Below are positions 58,877 through 64,000 of a stretch of 64,000 nucleotides of DNA, one piece after another. Source of the DNA: DATBLE01 sp963837265 (GTDB lineage Bacteria; Actinomycetota; Thermoleophilia; Gaiellales; Gaiellaceae); assembly GCA_963837265.1 (NCBI GenBank), contig CAWIMQ010000001.1:186001-250000 (forward strand). Direction: 5' to 3'. The position numbers and the translations under genes were made by a program. Within the stretch, counting starts at the first letter, position 1, and each line of letters begins with the position of its first letter. The notes below the pieces were generated by a model. That model saw nothing but the letters and a program-made list of their open reading frames with translations. It had not been told where the DNA came from and ran no database searches.

Positions 58877-59521
58877 TCAGCGGCGGGCGGCGGCGAGAGC
58901 CTCGAGCGCCTCGCGGCGGGACGAGACGTTCAGCTTGCGCAGCAGGCTCTTGACGTGCGATCGGACGGTGTGCTCGGAGATGAAGAGCCGCCTGGCGATC
59001 TCGTCCGTTCCCAGGCGCTCGTCGAGCAGGATGAGCACCTCGACCTCGCGCGCGCTCAGCTCCCCGGCGATCGAGTCCGGGATGCCCGAGTCGAGGCGGC
59101 CGCCTTCGCGGACCCGGTCGAGCAGCCGGCGGGCGACCTCGCCCGAGAGCGCAGACTCGCCCCGGGTGACCCCGTCGAGGAACTCCGCGATCCGCCCCGG
59201 CGGCTCGGTCTTCAGGAGGTAGCCTGCCGCCCCGGCCCGGATGGCCGCGAGCAGGTTCTCCTCTGCGCCCGAGGCGGTGAGGACGACGACCTCGCAGGCC
59301 GGCGCCGCGGCGCGGACTCGCGGCAGCGCGTCGAGCCCGCCCACTCCCGGCATCGCGAGGTCGAGGAGGACGAGATCGGGCTGGAGCTCGCGCGCCCGCT
59401 CGATCGCCTCGGTGCCGTCGGCAGCCTCGCCGACGACGGCGAACTCGTGCTGCTCGAGCAGGGCGACCAGCGCCGCGCGCGTGAGCGGGTGGTCGTCGAC
59501 GACGAGCGTGCGGCGGCCCAT
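58877..59521 (-). CDS. NarL/FixJ-family response regulator
   Basis: A 214-residue regulator. The receiver (about 1-118) has LVVDDHPLTRAALVALL, the phosphoacceptor in VLLDLAMPGVGGLDAL, VVVLTASGAE and GYLLKTEPPG. The LuxR-type HTH (about 148-210) has LSAREVEVLILLDERLGTDEIARRLFISEHTVRSHVKSLLRKL. ATG 59521 is 42 bases from the divergent histidine kinase, its likely partner. No target genes are apparent nearby. Confidence 0.93.
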   Translation of the reverse strand: MGRRTLVVDDHPLTRAALVALLEQHEFAVVGEAADGTEAIERARELQPDLVLLDLAMPGVGGLDALPRVRAAAPACEVVVLTASGAEENLLAAIRAGAAGYLLKTEPPGRIAEFLDGVTRGESALSGEVARRLLDRVREGGRLDSGIPDSIAGELSAREVEVLILLDERLGTDEIARRLFISEHTVRSHVKSLLRKLNVSSRREALEALAAARR

Positions 59522-59563
59522 GCGAGCCTTATCGGCAACCGCGCGCCTGCCGACAAGAGGTCT

Positions 59564-60934
59564 ATGCGCTCCGCGCGTGCGAGGTACCTCGCCTGGGTGC
59601 GCGACGAGCTCCTGCTCGTCGCGCTGCTCGCGGCCGTCCTCGCGCTCTTCCTCGCCCGGCCGGGACTTCGCCACTCGTACGCGCTGCCGAGCCTCCGGCT
59701 CGTCCTCGACACGTCGGTGCTGCTCGTCGCGATGGTCGTCGCCGTGCTCGCATACGTGCGGTTCACCGTCGACGGGCGCCGGTTCGACCTGTTCCTCCTC
59801 TCGGGCTTCTTCGTCCAGGCGGCGACCACCCTGGCGTTCGCGGTCGCGCCGGCCCTCGACGGCGGGCCGGTCGGCCGCGCCGAGACCTGGGCGGGAATCG
59901 CAGGACGTCTCGTCGCCGCCGTCCTGATCGCCGCTGCGCCGTTCACGGGTGGGCGGATCGCGAGACGGCGGCAGGCGATCGGAGTGCTCGTCGCCCCCGC
60001 CCTGCTCCTGTACGCGCTCTGGGCCGTGTGCCGCGGCCTGGGAACGACGCTTCCCCTGCTCGACCCGGCCCACCCTCAGCCGGCGCTGCTCACGGCCGCG
60101 CTCGGCCTCGAGGCGCTACTCGCGCTCGCGGCGCTCGTCGGCTTCGGGCTCCGTTACCGCGCGCACGCCGAGGACCTCGACCGCTGGCTCGCCTTCGGCG
60201 CGACGATCCTCGTCTTCGCCGAGCTGCATGCCGAGCTGACGCCGACCGTCTCCAGCGACTACGTCTCCCAGGGCGACTTCCTGCGCCTGCTCTCGTACGG
60301 CGTGCTCCTCGCGGGAGTCTGGAACGCGATCCGGGCGGCCGAGTTCGGGCGGGCGGTCGCCGAGGAGCGGGCCCGGGTCGCGCGCGAGATCCACGACGGG
60401 CTCGCGCAGTACCTGTTCGCGGTCTCGACGGAGACCAGCCTGCTCGCCGGAGGGGCGGACCCCGAGACGGTCGTGCCGCGGCTCCAGCAGGCTGCCGCCG
60501 CCGCCCAGCAGGAGGCGCGGTTCGCGGTGCTGGCGCTCTCGTCCGCCAGCGGCTCGGCGCCGTTCGACTCGGCGCTGAACCGCTACGTCGAGTTTCTGAC
60601 CGCGGACGGGGAGCTCGACGTCGACCTGGAGATCGAAAACGGGGTGGAGCTCGGCCCCGACGAGCAGATCGAGATCTTCCGGATCGTCCAGGAGGGCCTG
60701 GCCAACGTCCGGCGCCACGCCGGGGCCCGCCGCGCGACGGTCCTGATCGGCCTGCGCGAAGGCCAGCGGGTCGTCCGGATCGTCGACGACGGCCGGGGCT
60801 TCGACGAGGAGGCGGCGACGCGCGGGCAGGGGCTGCGGAACATCCGGGCCCGGGCGGCGGCGATGGGCGGCGCCTTCCGCCTGCGGACGAGGCCCGGCGG
60901 AGGCACGTCGCTCGAGGTCGTTCTCAGGACCTAG
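59564..60934 (+). CDS. Membrane sensor histidine kinase, HisKA_3/NarX type
   Basis: A 456-residue kinase. About seven membrane helices cover residues 12-245, without an obvious extracytoplasmic sensor loop. The dimerisation/His-phosphotransfer domain has ARVAREIHDGLAQYLFAVS (HisKA_3), and the ATPase domain has IFRIVQEGLANVRRHAGARRATV and DDGRGFDEEAATRGQGLRNIRARAAAMGG. It matches the NarL-type regulator encoded divergently. ATG 59564 follows AAGAGG. The signal is unknown; an intramembrane or quinone-type input is possible. Confidence 0.9.
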   Translation: MRSARARYLAWVRDELLLVALLAAVLALFLARPGLRHSYALPSLRLVLDTSVLLVAMVVAVLAYVRFTVDGRRFDLFLLSGFFVQAATTLAFAVAPALDGGPVGRAETWAGIAGRLVAAVLIAAAPFTGGRIARRRQAIGVLVAPALLLYALWAVCRGLGTTLPLLDPAHPQPALLTAALGLEALLALAALVGFGLRYRAHAEDLDRWLAFGATILVFAELHAELTPTVSSDYVSQGDFLRLLSYGVLLAGVWNAIRAAEFGRAVAEERARVAREIHDGLAQYLFAVSTETSLLAGGADPETVVPRLQQAAAAAQQEARFAVLALSSASGSAPFDSALNRYVEFLTADGELDVDLEIENGVELGPDEQIEIFRIVQEGLANVRRHAGARRATVLIGLREGQRVVRIVDDGRGFDEEAATRGQGLRNIRARAAAMGGAFRLRTRPGGGTSLEVVLRT

Positions 60935-60949
60935 CGAGGGCCCGGCGCG

Positions 60950-61417
60950 TCAGCCTTCGAGACGCAGGTCGGCGACGTCCGCCTTCGTCAGTGCGATCAG
61001 GTGGGCGGCTCTGAGCCTGAGCGACTGCTCGTGCGTGCCCGCCTCGACGGTCACGTGCTCGAGGTCGGCGATCCGCCGGTCGACGACGACGCGGTCGCCG
61101 CCCGGCCCCCCCAGCGGCGGCACGGCGCCGAGCTCGAACTCCGCATAGGCGTCCGCGAGCTCGCGCTCGGTCGCAAGTCGGAGGCTGCGGTCGCCGAGGA
61201 GCTCGCGCAGCTTGCGCAGATCGAGACGCTCCGAGGCGGGCAGGAGGACACGAACGTAGCCCTCCGCGCCCTTCACGATCAGTGTCTTCCCGACCTCCTG
61301 CGGGGGCACCCCGAGGGCGACTGCCTCGTCCCTCGCGTGCTCGGTTCTCCGGTGCGAGACGAGCTCGCAGTCGACGTGCTCGGCAGCGAGCTCGTCGGCC
61401 AGTACCTCGGCGATCAT
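60950..61417 (-). CDS. YbaK/ProX-type aminoacyl-tRNA deacylase
   Basis: A 155-residue YbaK/aaRS-associated domain protein. EVLADELAAEHVDCELVSHRRTEHARDEAVALGVPPQEVGKTLIVKG, SERLDLRKLRELLG and ELGAVPPLGG match the editing fold, with the conserved lysine in GKTLIV. It probably clears mischarged Cys- or Ala-tRNA. GGAGAG precedes ATG 61417, which overlaps the upstream gene stop by four bases (ATGA). Confidence 0.88.
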   Translation of the reverse strand: MIAEVLADELAAEHVDCELVSHRRTEHARDEAVALGVPPQEVGKTLIVKGAEGYVRVLLPASERLDLRKLRELLGDRSLRLATERELADAYAEFELGAVPPLGGPGGDRVVVDRRIADLEHVTVEAGTHEQSLRLRAAHLIALTKADVADLRLEG

Positions 61418-61671
61418 GATCTCTCCTCGCCGATCGGCTCGACGCCGCGGAGCACGATCCGCTCCGCGTCGAGCGCGACCTCGTCGATCTCGTCGACCGA
61501 GACGGCGAGGATCGAGCCGTCCGGTCCCGGCCGCCGTACGAGCAGCGAGACGGGTACCCGGCTCTCGGGCAGGGACAGGACCGCGTCCACGAAGCCGACG
61601 TGGCCTCCGGGATCGTCCACCCGGAACCCCTCGCAGTGTCCGAGCCAGTACTCGACGGCGTACGGCGACAT
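61414..61671 (-). CDS. PRC-barrel-like small protein
   Basis: An 85-residue protein: GHCEGFRVDDPGGHVGFVDAVLSLPESRVPVSLLVRRPG then ILAVSVDEIDEVALDAERIVLRG. The alternating beta pattern and V-D-x-G-x-x-G-x-V-D segment resemble a PRC-barrel. AAAAGGGG precedes ATG 61671. It is co-translated with the deacylase gene through a four-base overlap. Function unknown. Confidence 0.65.
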   Translation of the reverse strand: MSPYAVEYWLGHCEGFRVDDPGGHVGFVDAVLSLPESRVPVSLLVRRPGPDGSILAVSVDEIDEVALDAERIVLRGVEPIGEERS

Positions 61672-61785
61672 CCACGCCCCTTTTCGGCACAGACAGCGTG
61701 CCGCGCTCGCCCCGGCACGGCATCGGGGACGACGCGGATTCAGGAATCGGCCGGGCCGGCGACATCCGCTAGCGTGCACGCTCTG

Positions 61786-62445
61786 GTGATCGAGGCCGTC
61801 GTATTCGACCTGGACGGCGTGCTGCTCGACTCGGAAGAGCTGTGGGACGACGTTCGGGGGACGTACATCCGCGAGCACGGCGGCCGCTACGACGCCGACG
61901 CCCAGCGGGCGATGATGGGGATGAGCTCGCTCGAGTGGTCCCGCTTCATCCACGATGAGCTCGGCGTGCCCCACCCTGCGGCGAGGGTGAACGCGGACGT
62001 CGTCGCCCTGATGGCGGCACGCTATCGCCGGCACCTGCCGCTGATCGACGGCGCCGTCGAGGCGGTCGAGCGGATCGCTGCTCGCTGGCCGCTGGCGATC
62101 GCGTCGTCGGCGAACCGGGAGCTGATCGACACCGCGCTCTCGCTCTCCGGGCTCGAGCGCCTGTTCCGGGCCGCCGTCTCCTCGGAGGAGGTGCCGCGCG
62201 GCAAGCCGTCGCCGGACGTCTACCTGGAGGCCTGCAGGCGGCTCGGAGCGGAGCCGCGGCGGGCGGCGGCGGTGGAGGACTCGCACTCGGGGATCCGGTC
62301 GGCGAAGTCGGCGGGGATGCGCGTGATCGCCGTCCCGAACCCGTCCTTCCCCCCGGGCGAGCAGGCGCTCGCGGAGGCGGACGTCGTGCTCGCCGGCCTC
62401 GCCGACCTGACGCCGGCCGCGGTCGACGGCGAGGCCGCCGGTTGA
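61786..62445 (+). CDS. HAD-superfamily hydrolase, phosphoglycolate phosphatase/beta-phosphoglucomutase-like
   Basis: A 219-residue HAD protein. Motif I is VVFDLDGVLLDSEELW, motif II ASSANRELI, motif III in SEEVPRGKPSPDVYLEACRRLG and motif IV in AVEDSHSGIRSAKSAGMRVI. A helical cap lies between I and II. GTG 61786 places the start just before motif I; GTG 61774 is an alternative. The substrate is a small phosphorylated metabolite; phosphoglycolate would suit the glycolate genes but is only a guess. Confidence 0.9.
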   Translation: MIEAVVFDLDGVLLDSEELWDDVRGTYIREHGGRYDADAQRAMMGMSSLEWSRFIHDELGVPHPAARVNADVVALMAARYRRHLPLIDGAVEAVERIAARWPLAIASSANRELIDTALSLSGLERLFRAAVSSEEVPRGKPSPDVYLEACRRLGAEPRRAAAVEDSHSGIRSAKSAGMRVIAVPNPSFPPGEQALAEADVVLAGLADLTPAAVDGEAAG

Positions 62446-62508
62446 GCACTCCCGGCGGCGGAGCGTGAGCGACCGCCGCGCACGGGTCCCCGCGGCTCTG
62501 CCTACCGG

Positions 62509-63003
62509 TCAGCCGATCACGTACTGCAGGCCGACCTGGGTCTCGAGGGTGGCGCTCGCCGCGTGGAGCGAGACCGACCAGGTCTGATCGCCGACGACCG
62601 CGTCGGCCGCGACGGCGCCCCAGGCCTGGAACGCCTCCACGGAGGCGCGGGTGTGCGGCCCGAAGACGCCGTCGACGCCTTGCGGCGTGGTGTTCCACTG
62701 CCCGGGAGCCCCGTTGGTCAGCACCGTCTGGAGGCCGCTGACGACATCGCCCGTCGAGCCCTCCTTCAGGAGCGGCATCGGCCCGCCATCGGGAAGCGCT
62801 GTCCACGTCAGCGGCCCGACGATGCCGTCGACCGTCAGGCCGGCGCCCTGCTGGAACTCCTCGACCGCCGCCTTCGTCAAGGTGCCGAACGCGCCGTCGA
62901 CGACGAGGCCGAGGTTGGGCGTGCGCCGGAGCGCGCGCTGCAGCCGCCGCACCACGTCACCCGTGGCACCGACGCTGATCGTGGGCTGGCCTGGATTCGG
63001 CAC
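62509..63003 (-). CDS. Protein with two peptidoglycan-binding domains
   Basis: A 164-residue protein made of two PG_binding_1 repeats: GATGDVVRRLQRALRR with DGAFGTLTKAAVEEFQQGAGLTVDGIVGPLTWTAL, then GSTGDVVSGLQTVLTN with DGVFGPHTRASVEAFQAW and DAVVGDQTWSVSL. No signal peptide or catalytic domain is visible. AAGGAGG precedes GTG 63003. It likely attaches to the cell wall, although export is not explained by the sequence. Confidence 0.85.
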   Translation of the reverse strand: MPNPGQPTISVGATGDVVRRLQRALRRTPNLGLVVDGAFGTLTKAAVEEFQQGAGLTVDGIVGPLTWTALPDGGPMPLLKEGSTGDVVSGLQTVLTNGAPGQWNTTPQGVDGVFGPHTRASVEAFQAWGAVAADAVVGDQTWSVSLHAASATLETQVGLQYVIG

Positions 63004-63131
63004 CTGCTGCCTCCTTTTGCGGTCGTCTGACGAGGAGAACGCTCGACCCCGAAGAATGCCAAACGCGCGCGAACGACAGCCGGCGGCCGGATGCCGAGCG
63101 CCGGAGCTGCCGCGACCGGAGAGATGAGAAC

Positions 63132-63148
63132 CCCCGCGGTCTGCGGGG
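63132..63148. terminator. GC-rich hairpin near the IS5 element left side
   Basis: CCCCGC and GCGGGG pair across GGTCT in the 235-base spacer before the transposase. It may be a terminator or part of the IS left end. No other feature is seen in 63004-63238. Confidence 0.4.
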
Positions 63149-63238
63149 CTTCCGGTAAGAACCGGCACCGAAATGAAGGGACCCGCTCTCTGACGACGAA
63201 CGCCGTCGGCATCTGTCGTCAAGATCGAGGGGGTGCCG

Positions 63239-63652
63239 ATGGCTGCTGCGCCGTGGATCGTGTCGGACGCGTTGTGGGAGCGGATCGAGCCGTTGCTGCC
63301 GAAGGTCGAGCGGCGCTTCCGCTATCCGGGCCGCAAGCGACTGCCTGACCGGCAGGCGCTGCAGGGGATCCTGTTTGTGCTCTACACCGGGATCGCGTGG
63401 CGTCATCTGCCGGCCGAGTTCGGCTTCGGCGGCGGCTCGACCTGTCACCGTCGGATGGATGAGTGGCAGCGAGCCGGCGTCTGGGAGCGGCTGCATCAGG
63501 TCCTGCTTGCAGAGCTGCACGCGGCTGGGGAGATCGAATGGTCGCGGGCGGTCGCGGACTCCAGTCACGTGCAGGCGAAAAAGGGGGCTCCGCGACGGGC
63601 CCGAGCCCGGTTGATAGAGCCAGAAACGGCTCCAAGCACCACCTGCTCGTAG
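63239..63652 (+). CDS. IS5-family transposase, ORF A
   Basis: A 137-residue N-terminal transposase part: WIVSDALWERIEPLLPK, GRKRLPDRQALQGILFVLYTGIAWRHLP, CHRRMDEWQRAGVWERL, ending with the first catalytic Asp in AVADSSHVQAKKG. ATG 63239 (GTG 63233 possible) follows GAGG. The frame ends at 63652, but the conserved continuation lies in the -1 frame from about 63586, so this is the first part of a frameshifted product typical of the IS427 subgroup of IS5. The left inverted repeat was not identified. Confidence 0.85.
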   Translation: MAAAPWIVSDALWERIEPLLPKVERRFRYPGRKRLPDRQALQGILFVLYTGIAWRHLPAEFGFGGGSTCHRRMDEWQRAGVWERLHQVLLAELHAAGEIEWSRAVADSSHVQAKKGAPRRARARLIEPETAPSTTCS

Positions 63653-64000
63653 ACGCAACTGGGATCCCGCTCGCCTGGACGGTCACCGGCGGCAACCGCA
63701 ACGACGTCACCCAATTGGTCCCGCTGGTCGAGCGCGTCCCGCCCGTACGCGGCAAGGTTGGTCGGCCGCGCCGGCGTCCCGAGCGGGTCACCGCCGACCG
63801 CGGCTACGACCACGACAAGTACCGCCGCGAGCTCCGAGCCCGCCGGATCAAACCGGAGATCGCTCGCCGCCAGACCGAACACGGCTCCGGCCTCGGCAAA
63901 GTGCGCTGGGTCGTCGAGCGCACCTTCGCCTGGCTCCACCACTACAAGCGACTGCTCGTCCGCTACGACCGCCGCCACGACATCCACGAGGCGTTCCTCG
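63586..64000 (+). CDS. IS5-family transposase, ORF B, cut by window
   Basis: In the -1 frame from 63586 the sequence reads TGPSPVDRARNGSKHHLLVD, TGGNRNDVTQLVPLVERVPP, ERVTADRGYDHDKYRREL with the second catalytic Asp, and KVRWVVERTFAWLHHYKRLL with the catalytic Glu. The slippery run AAAAAGGGGG lies at 63578-63587. It has no start of its own, so it is made as a fusion with ORF A. The frame is still open at the window end, so the terminus and the right inverted repeat are missing. Confidence 0.8.

Overview
The window is a high-G+C bacterial chromosome segment with frequent GTG/TTG starts, 1- and 4-base start/stop overlaps and very few tRNA-like or phage-like signals. The gene content points to Actinobacteriota, most plausibly class Thermoleophilia (Gaiellales/Solirubrobacterales-like): a TopA whose C-terminus carries GRYGPYV-type repeats instead of zinc fingers, an ArsC with an N-terminal three-helix domain, an F420-type PPOX flavoprotein, surface proteins with repeated Ig-like modules, and 11-bp PHO boxes of the GTTCACC type. 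The lineage is an inference from gene content.

Bases 1-8286 hold polyphosphate and phosphate-signalling genes: a CHAD protein (cut by the window edge), a Nudix hydrolase and a SixA-like phosphatase on the + strand, then exopolyphosphatase, polyphosphate kinase 1 and a PhoB/RegX3-type regulator on the - strand, and a divergent histidine kinase, a DUF47 PhoU-like protein and a Pit phosphate transporter on the + strand. Bases 8417-12043 are a first arsenic operon (DUF2180, ArsR, ArsP/YraQ-type permease, CxxC mini-thioredoxin, Acr3) plus two small unknown genes. Bases 12101-17655 are the Pst system, with pstC-pstA-pstS leftward and pstB-phoU-phoU rightward. After a CapA-like metallophosphatase comes a second arsenic set (19063-21853): ArsR-ArsM, then divergent/convergent aquaporin-ArsC and a third ArsR. 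Phosphate uptake, polyphosphate storage and arsenic detoxification are therefore interleaved over about 22 kb. Four candidate PHO boxes (2497-2529, 5630-5673, 13201-13233, 15165-15197) tie the phosphate genes into one regulon.

Bases 21850-26956 encode glycolate oxidase GlcDEF and a malate synthase broken by a one-base frameshift, i.e. glycolate to glyoxylate to malate. Bases 26957-38342 carry a tandem palindromic repeat array, a lipoprotein, single metabolic enzymes, an Ig-repeat surface protein with a structured leader, and redox/detoxification genes (MsrB, XdhC, PPOX, SDR, FAH-family). A RAYT (REP-associated tyrosine transposase) flanked by inverted palindromes sits at 38373-38951. LutABC-like lactate oxidation genes follow (38964-41549), then a 944-residue envelope hydrolase, an NlpC/P60 peptidase and a complete Dpp/Opp peptide importer (44421-50919), a layout that suggests uptake of peptidoglycan peptides.

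Bases 51190-57519 are housekeeping: a primary-type sigma-70 factor with a hairpin at its 5' end, TopA, and a tightly overlapped PlsC - 5'-3' exonuclease - histone-deacetylase-family operon. An IS630-family element (57520-58686) has landed on the stop codon of the last gene. The right end holds a NarL/NarX-type two-component pair, a YbaK deacylase with a PRC-barrel-like partner, a HAD hydrolase, a peptidoglycan-binding protein, and an IS5-family transposase that runs off the window and needs a -1 frameshift. I saw no rRNA, tRNA, CRISPR array or prophage. Besides the malate synthase frameshift, the exopolyphosphatase frame runs antisense through its neighbour, and GlcF and LutB have no canonical start codon. 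These cases could be biology or small indel or base errors and should be checked against reads.
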